From: Bubalus kerabau
Lineage: Eukaryota; Chordata; Mammalia; Artiodactyla; Bovidae
Length of the DNA: 64,000 nt
Direction of reading: 5' to 3'
NCBI RefSeq assembly: GCF_029407905.1
Contig: NC_073635.1
Span: 39,361,501 to 39,425,500 of the forward strand
Made by a program: the position numbers and the translations under genes. The notes beneath the pieces are model-generated. The model had not been told where the DNA came from and ran no database searches. It worked only from the letters and a program-made list of their open reading frames with translations. This document shows positions 1-11,754 of this stretch, piece after piece; positions within the stretch are counted from its first letter, which is position 1; each line of letters starts with the position of its first letter.

Positions 1-92
1 GTTTTAATCCCCATGTTCTTTGTTTGTGTCCTGTCCTCCTGAAGGTTTAAGCTATAAACCAATCTGAGCTATTATATGAGCTAATAACAAAT

Positions 93-440
93 GGAAGACT
101 CTTGAGAGTTCCTTGGACTGGAAGGAGATCCAGCCAGTCCATCCTAAAGGAAATCAGTCCTGGGTGTTCACTGGAAGACTGATGTTGAAGCTGAAACTCC
201 AATACTTTGGCCACCTGCTGAGAAGAACTAACTCATTTAAAAAGAACCCTGATGTTGAGAAAGATTGAAGGCAGGAGGAGAAGGGGACAACAGAGGATAA
301 GATGGTTAGATGGCATCATTGACTCAATGGACATGAGTTTGGGTAAACTCCGGGAGTTGGTGATGGATGGGGAAGCCTGGTGTGCTGTGGTTCATGGGGT
401 CACAAAGAATCTGACACGACTGAGTGACTGAACTGAACGG
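93..440 (+). mobile_element. BovB LINE, 3' end fragment
   Basis: The sequence matches the last 350 bases of BovB, which encode the C-terminal end of its ORF and finish in the usual (actga)-type tail. It is 5' truncated. A 10-bp duplication, AATAACAAAT, lies at 83-92 and 441-450, as expected for target-primed insertion. The reading frame is broken and no protein is expected. Confidence 0.9.
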
Positions 441-771
441 AATAACAAATACAAAGTATGGTGAACCTCAAGGTTATTTGCTTTTTAGTAAAATAGTGAA
501 CAAAATCCATTAAAGTAATAAATCCTAATGGTGGGGTGAAATTATGTGATGGGATTACATATTAGAAGATATTTAAGGATACATCAAATTATAACATCGA
601 GAACAGTTTCTAACTATCCAAAAGGAGTCATACTCTTTTAAAGATTTATTGAGATAGACTCTAAATTTCTATACTTTTTCATAGAATTTTTCTCTAAATT
701 CAAAAGCCCTTGGCTATTTCAACTGGAAATTATTAGATGAGTATGAGACTTTTGTGATTATCTACTCTACC

Positions 772-985
772 GGATAGGCTTCTCTGGTGACTCAGCGGTA
801 AAGAATCTGCCTGCCAGAGCAGGAGACATGGGTTCAATCCCCGAGTTGAGGGGATTCCCTAGAGAGGGAAATGGCAACCCATTCATGTATTCTTGCCTGG
901 GGAATTCCATGGACAAGGGAGCCTGGTGGGCTACAGTTCATGGGGACACAAAGAGTCAGATATGACAGAGTGACTGAAAAACAAC
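772..985 (+). mobile_element. Bov-tA SINE
   Basis: The element has a tRNA-derived head (GCTTCTCTGGTGACTCAG) followed by the BovB-derived tail ending in CAAAGAGTCAGATATGAC and an A-rich end. The TSD ACTCTACC is at 764-771 and 986-993. It is non-autonomous and relies on BovB reverse transcriptase. Confidence 0.93.
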
Positions 986-1222
986 ACTCTACCTTATTGA
1001 TGCATCTTACTTAATTTTGTCATCCTGAGTCTTAGTCCATTTTTTTTGTCATAGCCTCACAAAACTACTATCAGTTGATTTTTGTGGGGATGAGTTGTTG
1101 TTTTAAACAGTAAGAGACTTATTCTGGAGTTAGCATTTTGTCTGTAGTGGTCATATACTTAGGTATGGGAAGACAAGTTTTAATTCTTTTATATTTTAAA
1201 AGACACATTACTAGAAACGCAT

Positions 1223-1765
1223 ATGCCCTGTGGAGTTCAAAATTTGCTCCAGGACAATATTAAACGCTACAACATTCGAATCATAGGGGTCCCAGAAGAA
1301 GAAGACAAAAAGAAAGACCATGAGAAAATACTTGAGGAGATAATAGTTGAAAACTTCCCTAAAATGGGGAAGGAAATAATCACCCAAGTCCAAGAAACCC
1401 AGAGAGTCCCAAACAGGATAAACCCAAGGCGAAACACCCCAAGACACATAGTAATCAAATTAACAAAGATCAAACACAAAGAACAAATATTAAAAGCAGC
1501 AAGGGAATAACAACAAATAACACACAAGGGAATTCCCATAAGGATAACAGCTGATCTTTCAATAGAAACTCTTCAAGCCAGGAGGGAATGGCAAGACATA
1601 CTTAAAATGATGAAAGAAAATAACCTACAGCCCAGATTATTGTACCCAGCAAGGATCTCATTCAAGTATGAAGGAGAAATCAAAAGCTTTTCAGACAAGC
1701 AAAAGCTGAGAGAATTCTGCACCACCAAACCAGCTCTCCAACAAATACTAAAGGATATTCTCTAG
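1223..1765 (+). pseudogene. L1 ORF1 C-terminal part with a premature stop
   Basis: ORF1p is the L1 RNA-binding chaperone. What remains is the RRM-like region and C-terminal domain, about 180 codons. The frame is open from 1223 to an in-frame TAA at 1508-1510, then continues in the same frame to the normal terminator TAG at 1763-1765. The early TAA sits where related L1s appear to have a lysine codon (AAA), so it looks like one A-to-T change. The N-terminal coiled coil is absent, so this copy cannot make functional ORF1p. The ORF1-to-ORF2 spacing is about 50 bases, normal for L1. Confidence 0.88.
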
Positions 1766-1816
1766 ACAGGAAACACAAAAATTGTGTATAAATTCGAACC
1801 CAAAACAATAAAGTAA

Positions 1817-4800
1817 ATGGCAATGGGGTCATACTTATCAGTAATTACCTTAAACGTAAATGGGTTGAATGCCCCAACCAAAAGACAAAGACTGGCTGAA
1901 TGGATACAAAAACAAGACCCCTGCATATGTTGTCTACAAGAGACCCACCTCAAAACAGGGGACACATACAGACTGAAAGTGAAGGGCTGGAAAAAGATTT
2001 TCCATGCGAATAGGGACCAAAAGAAAGCAGGAGTAGCAATACTCATATCAGATAAAATAGACTTTAAAACAAAGACTGTGAAAAGAGACAAAGATGGTCA
2101 CTACATAATGATCAAAGGATCAATCCAAGAAGAAGATATAACAATTATAAATATATATGCACCCAACACGGGAGCACCGCAGTATGTAAGACAAATGCTA
2201 ACAAGTATGAAAGAAGAAATTAACAATAACACAATAATAGTGGGAGACTTTAATACCCCACTCACACCTATGGATAGATCAACTAAAGAGAAAACTAACA
2301 AGGAAACACAAACTTTAAACGATACAATAGACCAGTTAGACCTAATTGATATCTATAGGACATTTCATCCCAAAACAATGAATTTCACCTTCTTCTCAAG
2401 CGCACATGGAACCTTCTCCAGGATAGATCACATCCTGGGCCATAAAGCTAGCCTTGGTGAATTCAAAAAAATAGAAATCATTCCAAGCATCTTTTCTGAC
2501 CACAATGCAGTAAGATTAGATCTCAATTACAGGAGAAAAACTATTAAAAATTCCAACATATGGAGGCTGAACAACACGCTGCTGAATAACCAACAAATCA
2601 CAGAAGAAATCAAAAAAGAAATCAAAATTTGCATAGAAACGAATGAAAATGAAAACACAACAACCCAAAACCTGTGGGACACGGTAAAAGCAGTCCTAAG
2701 GGGAAAGTTCATAGCAATACAGGCACACCTCAAGAAACAAGAAAAAAGTCAAATAAATAACCTAACTCTACACCTAAAGCAACTAGAAAAGGAAGAAATG
2801 AAGAACCCCAGGGTTAGTAGAAGGAAAGAAATCTTAAAACTTAGAGCAGAAATAAATGCAAAAGAAACAAAAGAGACCATAGCAAAAATCAACAAAACCA
2901 AAAGCTGGTTCTTTAAAAGGATAAATAAAATTGACAAACCATTAGCCAGACTCATCAAGAAACAAAGGGAGAAAAATCAAATCAATAAAATTAGAAATGA
3001 AAATGGAGAGATCACAACAGACAACACAGAGATACAAAGGATCATAAGAGACTACTATCAGCAGTTATATGCCAATAAAATGGACAACGAGGAAGAAATG
3101 GACAAATTCTTAGAAAAGTACAACTTTCCAAAACTCGATCAGGAAGAAATAGAAAATCTTAACAGACCCATCACAAGCACGGAAATTGAAACTGTAATCA
3201 AAAATCTTCCAGCAAACAAAAGCCCATGTCCAGACGGCTTCACAGCTGAATTCTACCAAAAATTTAGAGAAGAGCTAACACCTATCCTGCTCAAACTCTA
3301 CCAGAAAATTGCAGAGGATGGTAAACTTCCAAACTCATTCTATGAGGCCACCATCACCCTAATACCAAAACCTGACAAAGATCCCACAAAAAAAGAAAAC
3401 TACAGGCCAATATCACTGATGAACATAGACGCAAAAATCCTTAACAAAATTCTAGCAATCAGAATCCAACAACACATTAAAAAGATCATACACCATGACC
3501 AAGTGGGCTTTATCCCAGGGATGCAAGGTTTCTTCAATATCCACAAATCAATCAATGTAATACACCACATTAACAAATTGAAAAATAAAAACCATATGAT
3601 TATCTCAATAGATGCAGAGAAAGCCTTTGACAAAATTCAACATCCATTTATGATAAAAACTCTCCAGAAAGCAGGAATAGGAGGAACATACCTCAACATA
3701 ATCAAAGCTATATATGACAAACCCACAGCAAACATTATCCTCAATGGTGAAAAATTGAAAGCATTTCCTCTAAAGTCAGGAACAAGACAAGGGTGCCCAC
3801 TTTCACCATTACTATTCAACATAGTTTTGGAAGTTTTGGCCACAGCAATCAGAGCAGAAAAAGAAATAAAAGGAATCCAAATTGGAAAAGAAGAAGTAAA
3901 GCTCTCACTGTTTGCAGATGACATGATCCTCTACATAGAAAACCCTAAAGACTCCACCAGAAAATTACTAGAACTAATCAATGACTATAGTAAAGTTGCA
4001 GGATATAAAATCAACACACAGAAATCCCTTGCATTCCTATACACTAATAATGAGAAAACAGAAAGAGAAATTAAGGAAACAATTCCATTCACCATTGCAA
4101 CGGAAAGAATAAAATACTTAGGAATATATCTACCTAAAGAATCTAAAGACCTATATATAGAAAACTATAAAACACTGGTGAAAGAAATCAAAGAGGACAC
4201 TAACAGATGGAGAAATATACCATGTTCATGGATTGGAAGAATCAATGTAGTGAAAATGAGTATACTACCCAAAGCAATCTATAGATTCAATGCAATCCCT
4301 ATCAAGCTACCAACAACATTCTTCACAGAGCTAGAACAAATAATTTCACAATTTGTATGGAAAAACAAAAAACCTCGAATAGCCAAAGCGATCTTGAGAA
4401 AGAAGAATGGAACTGGAGGAATCAACCTACCTGACTTCAGGCTCTACTACAAAGCCACAGTTATCAAGACAGTATGGTACTGGCACAAAGACAGAAATAT
4501 AGATCAATGGAACAAAATTGAAAGCCCAGAGATAAATCCACGCACATATGGACACCTTATCTTCGACAAAGGAGGCAAGAATATACAATGGATTAAAGAC
4601 AATCTCTTTAACAAGTGGTGCTGGGAACTCTGGTCAACCACTTGTAAAAGAATGAAACTAGAACACTTTCTAACACCATACACAAAAATAAACTCAAAAT
4701 GGATTAAAGATCTAAACGTAAGACCAGAAACTATAAAACTCCTAGAGGAGAACATAGGCAAAACACTCTCTGACATACATCACAGCAGGATCCTCTATGA

Positions 4801-5635
4801 CCCACCTCCCAGAATATTGGAAATAAAAGCAAAAATAAACAAATGGGACCTAATTAACCTTAAAAGCTTCTGCACATCAAAGGAAACTATTAGTAAGGTG
4901 AAAAGACAGCCTTCAGAATGGGAGAAGATAATAGCAAATGAAGCAACTGACAAACAACTAATCTCGAGAATATACAAGCAACTCCTACAGCTCAACTCCA
5001 GAAAAATAAATGACCCAATCAAAAAATGGGCCAAAGAACTAAATAGACATTTCTCCAAAGAAGACATACAGATGGCTAACAAACACATGAAAAGATGCTC
5101 AACATCACTCATTATCAGAGAAATGCAAATCAAAACCACTATGAGGTACCATTTCACACCAGTCAGAATGGCTGCAATCCAAAAGTCTACAAGTAATAAA
5201 TGCTGGAGAGGGTGTGGAGAAAAGGGAACCCTCTTACACTGTTGGTGGGAATGCAAACTAGTACAGCCACTATGGAGAACAGTATGGAGATTCCTTAAAA
5301 AACTGGAAATAGACATGCCTTATGATCCAGCAATCCCACTGCTGGGCATACACACTGAGAAAACCAGAAGGGAAAGAGACACGAGTACCCCAATGTTCAT
5401 CGCAGCACTGTTTATAATAGCCAGGACATGGAAGCAACCTAGATGTCCATCAGCAGATGAATGGATAAGCAAGCTGTGGTACATATACACAATGGAGTAT
5501 TATTCAGCCATTAAAAAGAATACATTTGAATCAGTTCTAATGAGGTGGATGAAACTGGAGCCTATTATACAGAGTGAAGTAAGCCAGAAAGAAAAACACC
5601 AATACAGTATACTAACGCATATATATGGAATTTAG
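1817..5635 (+). CDS. L1 ORF2p, endonuclease and reverse transcriptase, intact
   Basis: This 1272-residue frame has the usual ORF2p length. The APE-type endonuclease spans about residues 1-235, and all the expected catalytic positions are visible: N15, E42, Y114, D144, N146, D204 and the S227-D228-H229 triad. The reverse transcriptase covers about 480-770, with FADD at residues 699-702 and RQGCPLSPLLFN before it. The C-terminal cysteine region follows at 1129-1146 (C1129, C1133, H1141, C1146). No stop or frameshift interrupts it. ORF2p nicks target DNA and copies L1 RNA in place. It lies downstream of a broken ORF1 in a promoterless copy, so expression would need an outside promoter. Start chosen: the first ATG after the ORF1 terminator, giving MAMGSYLSVITLNVNG. 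Confidence 0.95.
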   Translation: MAMGSYLSVITLNVNGLNAPTKRQRLAEWIQKQDPCICCLQETHLKTGDTYRLKVKGWKKIFHANRDQKKAGVAILISDKIDFKTKTVKRDKDGHYIMIKGSIQEEDITIINIYAPNTGAPQYVRQMLTSMKEEINNNTIIVGDFNTPLTPMDRSTKEKTNKETQTLNDTIDQLDLIDIYRTFHPKTMNFTFFSSAHGTFSRIDHILGHKASLGEFKKIEIIPSIFSDHNAVRLDLNYRRKTIKNSNIWRLNNTLLNNQQITEEIKKEIKICIETNENENTTTQNLWDTVKAVLRGKFIAIQAHLKKQEKSQINNLTLHLKQLEKEEMKNPRVSRRKEILKLRAEINAKETKETIAKINKTKSWFFKRINKIDKPLARLIKKQREKNQINKIRNENGEITTDNTEIQRIIRDYYQQLYANKMDNEEEMDKFLEKYNFPKLDQEEIENLNRPITSTEIETVIKNLPANKSPCPDGFTAEFYQKFREELTPILLKLYQKIAEDGKLPNSFYEATITLIPKPDKDPTKKENYRPISLMNIDAKILNKILAIRIQQHIKKIIHHDQVGFIPGMQGFFNIHKSINVIHHINKLKNKNHMIISIDAEKAFDKIQHPFMIKTLQKAGIGGTYLNIIKAIYDKPTANIILNGEKLKAFPLKSGTRQGCPLSPLLFNIVLEVLATAIRAEKEIKGIQIGKEEVKLSLFADDMILYIENPKDSTRKLLELINDYSKVAGYKINTQKSLAFLYTNNEKTEREIKETIPFTIATERIKYLGIYLPKESKDLYIENYKTLVKEIKEDTNRWRNIPCSWIGRINVVKMSILPKAIYRFNAIPIKLPTTFFTELEQIISQFVWKNKKPRIAKAILRKKNGTGGINLPDFRLYYKATVIKTVWYWHKDRNIDQWNKIESPEINPRTYGHLIFDKGGKNIQWIKDNLFNKWCWELWSTTCKRMKLEHFLTPYTKINSKWIKDLNVRPETIKLLEENIGKTLSDIHHSRILYDPPPRILEIKAKINKWDLINLKSFCTSKETISKVKRQPSEWEKIIANEATDKQLISRIYKQLLQLNSRKINDPIKKWAKELNRHFSKEDIQMANKHMKRCSTSLIIREMQIKTTMRYHFTPVRMAAIQKSTSNKCWRGCGEKGTLLHCWWECKLVQPLWRTVWRFLKKLEIDMPYDPAIPLLGIHTEKTRRERDTSTPMFIAALFIIARTWKQPRCPSADEWISKLWYIYTMEYYSAIKKNTFESVLMRWMKLEPIIQSEVSQKEKHQYSILTHIYGI

Positions 5636-5986
5636 AAAGATGGTAACAATAACCCTGTGTACGAGACAGCAAAAGAGACACTGATGTATAGAACAGTCTT
5701 ATGGACTTTGTGGGAGAGGGAGAGGGTGGGAAGATTTGGGAGAATGGCATTGAAACATGTAAAATATCATGTATGAAATGAGTTGCCAGTCCAGGTTCGA
5801 TGCACGATACTGGATGCCTGGGGCTGGTGCACTGTGACGACCCAGAGGGATGGAATGGGGAGGGAGGAGGGAGGAGGGTTCAGGATGGGGAACACATGTA
5901 AACCTGTGGCGGATTCATTTTGATATTTGGCAAATCTAATACAGTTATGTAAAGTTTAAAAATAAAATAAAATTAAAAAAAAAATT
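5636..5986 (+). other. L1 3' UTR and A-rich tail
   Basis: This follows directly after the ORF2 stop. It holds two G-rich tracts, the second being GGGGAGGGAGGAGGGAGGAG and a few more bases at 5857-5878, which could form a G-quadruplex. It ends in AAAATAAAATAAAATT plus a run of A. Confidence 0.88.
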
Positions 5987-5989
5987 TGC

Positions 5990-8900
5990 TTATATATTAG
6001 AATCATCCAAGTTGCCTTTGAAATATATTTATCTCTTTTTGAGAGTTAATTTCTAGACAGTCACAAACTTATTTGAAACATAATTAATAGGCAGGTGTCT
6101 GCCTTAGTGAGCCATTTAAATTCAATAGAATCTAATGGGTCTCTGTTTGGCATCATCAATACAATATGTCTTTTCAGGCAGAAATCTATATCATGCACAG
6201 TCATATTAAAAATTAACACAAATTGTGTTTTATGCAAAAGGGTTAATCATCGTCTCTTCTTTCATAACAGAATTGAGAATAGCTGTTCAGGCAACTGTGA
6301 GATATGCTGTTTGGTGCCTGGGTTGCTGTGATTAAAACAATGGCCTTTAGTTTGCAATGCCATCAGCCTGGTACATGTCACTAATACTGAATTCATTTTT
6401 TAGAGCAAAACCATATACCCATCTTCCATTGCAATTACTGAAGAGGAGGAGAGGTTTAGAAGTAAAAATGAAACATTTCAAGGATGAATAGACCCTGAAA
6501 ATTGGTAAAGTGGCAGGAAAGTCCAAGTCTGAAGAATGAAAAAATGGATGTACATAAAAATAGCAGTTTGGAAAATATGAAAAGAATAATATTTTACAGA
6601 AACATTTGTTTGTTGTTGCTGAAAAATTTTAGCGTTTAGATGGGCTCATTTGGGCTCTGCAGTTAGCACTTCTCTGAAGTAGTTCACACCTTTGCTAATG
6701 CTCCTGTTTAGCTACAGATACTTTTAGGCAAGGCTGATTTTAGCAAGAAAATGGTGCATTGATTTGCAACTTGCAGAGAGTATTTTAAAAGTGGCAAAAT
6801 CTAGGCTTTTGTGAAACTTTGGAATCTGAAGAAAATAGAAATACTTAAGTAAAGTTCTTTAAAACGGCATAATGCACAATAAATTATATCCTGATTAAAA
6901 TCATTAGAAAAATCAGTTATAAAAAATCAGCTTCTAAACTTGCAGATTTTCTATGATTCTGCAGTCTCTCTTCACTAGTGAATCAGATACAATCTCAGAC
7001 ATCATTTAGCAAAATTATTTTACATCTTTCTCTTTCACCTGCTTGCCTTTGCTCTCACTTTCACTTCCCATTCTCTATCTCTTCTCTCTTCAATTCTCAT
7101 TTCACCCACTGATTTCTTATTTCACTCTTTGATTTCTTATTTTCCTTTACTCTCTTTTTTCCTATTTTCTCTCTTCTTTTTTCCTGTTTCTTATCTTTGT
7201 AAAATTTCAAATATTTTAATTATGTCCTTAATGAAAGAATAAACTTGATATTGAGGGCCTATTCACATTCTCTGTTATCTCACTCATTGGAGTAGTTAAA
7301 ATTTTGGAGTTCTTTATTTCTGAACTATTGTAATGTTTTAGATGCAATTAAGATAAGCAATGGAGATACCTGGGCATTATATATGTATCTTCACCTATGT
7401 ATTTTTTTGTAAATGCCAAACAAAGAGGCCAAATCGATGCAAATTTGTAGAATCTGTTTCATTGTTTCACTGAATAAAGCCCATCTAATTAAAATAATAA
7501 AGTTTGTTTATTTTATTTTAAATTATAAATATTGAAGCTGTAAAAGAAAACTCTTCTAATACTTTATTCTCTCTTGTCAAAATAACATAACAATTGAATA
7601 TCCAAATAAAGAAGAACATAAACACCAACACTATTTGGGTATTTTGTCAACTAAAATCATAATGTGTAGTGGAGAAGAAAGTTTGTGTTTGTTTTATGCA
7701 TTTGGGACCGATACCAGCCTTTGAAGAATAATGGCCCAAGAAAACAATTCAGTGAAATACAGATTTATTATTTTTCTTAATATTTTATACATGAAAATTA
7801 AGGTCACGAAAGATATTAGCATAAGAAAATATTAGTAAGGATACTGAAAACATTATCTAATGATAATATATAAACTCACAGATGGTGGTGGAAAGAACAG
7901 AGATGAACACAAATATGGTTGATTATGCTGGCATATGACTTCCACTAGTGACCAATCAAAATCCTTATCCCCTGAGCCACTGTCCAGGCTGAAATAAACA
8001 GAGAACCCAAGGGTCATGTGTGTCACGTATTGATCAACTGGTCTTAGAAACATAATTAGGAAGTAGAAACTCTCTTTCCTAGATACCAGATAGTCGATCA
8101 TGTTTATGGAAGCATTCTTCAAAGTATATGAAATTATTAAACATAAATAAACATAAAATATATGAATAGAGATAGAAATAGATAAATGTAGATAGATAAT
8201 TAATAAAATGGCTTTTTCCTTTGTCACATTAGTAGAACTTCTACCATATTCAGTTCTTACATTTTTCAGTCTGAAATTGTGTCCCAATATTTAATAGATT
8301 TACAAATGTATTACATCTCTTACCTGGAGTGAAACTTTGTAAGTAATAAGCAAGTTCTACTAAACTGGTAATGCTGTTTTTTGTTGTGAAACAAAAAAGC
8401 CTAAGATATGCCCCATTCTTGCAGATGATGAAATGGAAAGAAGAAAGCTACAACTTACTAAGTACAAAAATAGCTTTATTGAAACTCTGTGAACAGAGAA
8501 GCAGAGGTAGACTAATTTATTCCAAAGAACTCAAAGAGATCATGATTTTTCCTGACCTCACTTCTTAAAATTACATTTGGCTATGAACATGATTTGCACT
8601 TAGATTACAAAAGATTGGTTCTATACTAGTTTTTTGTTTTCCTTTTGACTAAGCTGCCAATATCTTTATTTTCTTATTCATTCCTTTATATGCTTCTTAT
8701 TCCTACTTGGCTCTTGTTTTTATTTATTTTTTAATCCTTGTCTTTGTATTTTTCATGCATTTTTCCACCTGTAATTGCTAAGCAATAGGCATATATGCAT
8801 ATATAACCATATTTCTTTTTGTATCTGCATCCAATTTTCTCATTAATCTAATTCAAATTTATTGAATCCTGACAAATCCAGGCAGAGTAACTGGATATTT

Positions 8901-9657
8901 ACTTATTATATCAGTAATCCACATTTCTTCCTTTGTGTATGGGGAAAAAAAATATTCAATATCCTTCCTGTATGAGAAAACTTCTAAAAGAAGAGCATTA
9001 AAGTATTACAAAAATATTCAATATCCTGCCAACAAGGACACTGAAGGAAACATACCTACCTGAGGAGGAGGGAGGGGCACTTTGTTTCATGCAACGCTCC
9101 AGCAGTGGTTCTTCACACTGACTGTGGCAGTTGGTTCTTCCAGTAACAGTTGGCTCCAGTTTGTTTCCTGTATTCCTAGAAGATGCCCTGCAACTTCCTT
9201 CAGAAAAACAAGTTGCAGCCCACTGAGCCCCTTTCTCAGAAATACAGTGCCCCTCCTCCCTGTTTGTGAAGTTTAATAATTTCTACTTCTTTCCACTCTA
9301 GAGGTGATAGCTACATCAGTTACTATGTTTTTGTCCCCTTTTGTCTTTTAATTTCCTAATACTTGGTTAACAATTCCTTATATTAAATTCTCTTTGTTAA
9401 GATAATAGTGTTGTCTCTAATCTCTTGAATGGACCTTGCTTGATACATCATTTCTAATTTTGGCAATTAGCTCCTAGCTACTAGCAGTTAAGTAGAAGAT
9501 AAAAATCTAAAGTTAATTTCTCTCCTTAATTCCCTGCATGTAGAGTTTTCCCTTAAAAAACACTGGATCGTAAGACTGATTTATTGTATTATCCTTTGGT
9601 GTAAAAGCTGTATGTTACAGGTACCCTACTGAGTTTAATTTCAACATATATCACTGT
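5990..9657. other. AT-rich DNA with no recognised gene
   Basis: I see no coding region or recognisable repeat here. A pyrimidine-rich stretch lies at about 7030-7200 (CTTTCTCTTTCACC, TTCTCTCTTC and similar), and GATAGATA-type simple sequence at about 8160-8205. Open frames on both strands are short and without motifs. Confidence 0.6.
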
Positions 9658-9689
9658 TTAAAAAAAAAAAAAAAAAGAAGAAGAAGAAT
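9658..9689. repeat. A-run with (GAA)n
   Basis: A run of A passes into GAAGAAGAA. This is simple sequence, possibly a decayed retroposon tail, but no body was recognised next to it. From here to 10490 I see only AT-rich DNA. Confidence 0.7.
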
Positions 9690-11339
9690 TTTCATTGCGA
9701 CCTGTTTCAAGTAATTGTATTTGAAAAAGGATAGAGTGTATAAAGTTATTACAGCAAGATATATTTAGGTAGGCAAAAAACTCAAGGAATAAGAAGATTA
9801 AGCCAGATAGTGTTTAAATCATTCATTCATTCAAAAGTTAACATTGATTATGTGACAAATATAATCCTTCAAAACATGAAAAAACTTGTTCTTATTCTAA
9901 AATGTTATTTTCAATGATGTTTATACTCTATGTAGAGGAGAGCTTGACACCACATTATATAATATTGAAAATATACCAAACCCAATCTATGCCCTTTTAA
10001 AAATTCCAGTGCAGGAGATATGCATGACATACAGGGGGAAGAAATGAAAAGAACTGGAAGAGTAGTATAAAATGTTAGTGATGGCATCAAGGAGGATACT
10101 GGCTAATCAACAAACAACTTGATGTTTTAAAAATTATGGTAATTGCCTGAGAATACAGAATAAACCTCAGAAATAGACCTCCTTTACAAAATCTGTTACC
10201 TAAAAAGGTAACTTATGTAGATATTTATTACTTTAAGATTATCTAATGTTTCATAATGAATAAAATCTAGGAGTTTAAAATAACAGCAATTATGTTGTTC
10301 TTGATTCTAGAGTTTAAAACAGTCTTCTCTGCTTTAATCAATTCAAAATGCAGCATGTCCACCTGGGCTAGAGGACAACTTCGGAAAAGTTCACATAGCA
10401 AGTAAATTGGTACAGGCAATCAGCTGGAAGCATAGCTGCAGTTATTAGTAGGACCTTGGTTCCCATTTACATGAGTCCTTTTGTATGGAGAAGCTTGAGC
10501 TTATTCTTTTTTTTTTTTTTTTTTTTTTGAGGGGGGCGGTGTTAGTTCTAAAAGGTCTTGTAGGTCTTCATAGTACCGTTCAACTTCAGCTTCTTCAGCA
10601 TTACTGGTTGGGGCATAGACTTGGATTACTGTGATATTGAATGGTTTGCCTTAGAAACAAACAGAGATCATTCTGTCGTTTTTGATACTGCATCCAAGTA
10701 CTGCATTTCGGACTCTTTTTGTTGACCATGATGGCTACTCCATTTCTTCTGAGGGATTCCTGCCTGCAGTAGTAGATATAATGGTCATCTGAGTTAAATT
10801 CACCATTCCAGTCCATTTTAGTTCGCTGATTCCTAGAATGTCTACATTCACTCTTGCCATCTCTTGTTTGACCACTTCCAATTTGCCTTGATTCATGGAC
10901 CTGACATTTCAGGTCCTATGCAATATTGCTGTTTACAGCATGAGACCTTGCTTCTATCACCAGTCACATTCACAGCTGGGTATTTTTGCTTTGGCTCCAT
11001 CCCTTCATTCTTTCAGGAGTTATTTCTCCAAGATCTCCAGTAGCATATTGGGCCCCTACTGACCTGGGGAGTTTGTCTTTCAGTATCCTATCATTTTGCC
11101 TTTTCATACTGTTCATGGGGTTCTCAAGGCAAGAATACTGAAGTGGTTTGCCATTCCCTTCTCCAGTGAACCACATTCTGTCAGTTCTCTCCACCATGAC
11201 CCACCCATCTTGGTTGCCCCATGAGCATGGCTTAATTTCACTGAGTTAGACAAGTCTGTGGTCCTAGTGTAATTAGATTGACTAGTTTTCTGTGAGTATG
11301 GTTTCAGTGTCTGCCCTCTGATGTCCTCTTGCAACACCT

Positions 11340-11754
11340 ACCATCTTACTTGGGTTTCTCTCACCTTGGGCGTGGGCTATCTCTTCACGGCTGTTCCAGC
11401 AAAGCGCAGCCGCTGCTCCTTACCTTGGACGAGGGGTATCTCCTCACTGCCACCCTTTTTGACCTTCAACGTGGGATAGATCCTCTAGGCCCTCCTGCAC
11501 CCACGCAGCCACTGCTCCTTGGACGTGGGATTGGTCCTCCCTGATGCCGCCCCTGGCCTCAGGCATGGGGTTGGTCCTCCCGGCTGCCACCCCTGGCCTT
11601 GGGCGCTGAGCTGTGGGGTAGCTCCTTCCAGCCACCTCCCGTGACCTGGTTCATGGGGTCTCCTCTCAGCTGCCGCCCCTGACCTTGGACATGGGGTAGC
11701 TTCTCTCAGCCGCCACCCCTGACCTCGGACATGGGGTAGCTCCTCTCAGCTACT
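11340..11754 (-). repeat. BovB 5' GC-rich tandem repeat region
   Basis: Degenerate repeats of about 40-60 bases recur here, with cores such as GACCTTGGACATGGGGTAGC and TCTCAGCCGCCACCCCTGACC. They belong to the 5' untranslated part of BovB and are in reverse orientation as part of the inverted half of the element. The GC-rich composition contrasts sharply with the flanks. Confidence 0.8.

Larger units (their letters stand above)
1220..5986 (+). mobile_element. Young L1 (bovine L1 type), 5' truncated
   Basis: The element runs from inside ORF1 through ORF2 and the 3' UTR to an A-rich tail (about 5957-5986). The 5' UTR and the N-terminal half of ORF1 are missing, so it has no promoter of its own. 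The intact ORF2 implies a recent insertion. The 3' UTR carries G-rich purine runs (5708-5735 and 5857-5878) typical of L1. I found no convincing TSD, so the left boundary near 1220 is approximate. Confidence 0.93.

Noticed and set aside
4795..5316. 173-codon minus-strand frame
   Set aside because: It lies wholly opposite the L1 ORF2 and is a mirror of its codon composition.
1220..5986. Full-length active L1
   Set aside because: 5' UTR and half of ORF1 are absent and ORF1 has a stop, so the copy is not autonomous.
7030..7200. Polypyrimidine tract as a splice acceptor region
   Set aside because: Far longer than a normal acceptor tract, with no adjacent coding exon on either strand.
7853..8287. 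144-codon minus-strand frame
   Set aside because: Low-complexity IYLHLSISISIHIF content from GATA-type simple sequence, with no motif or homology recognised. Treated as chance.
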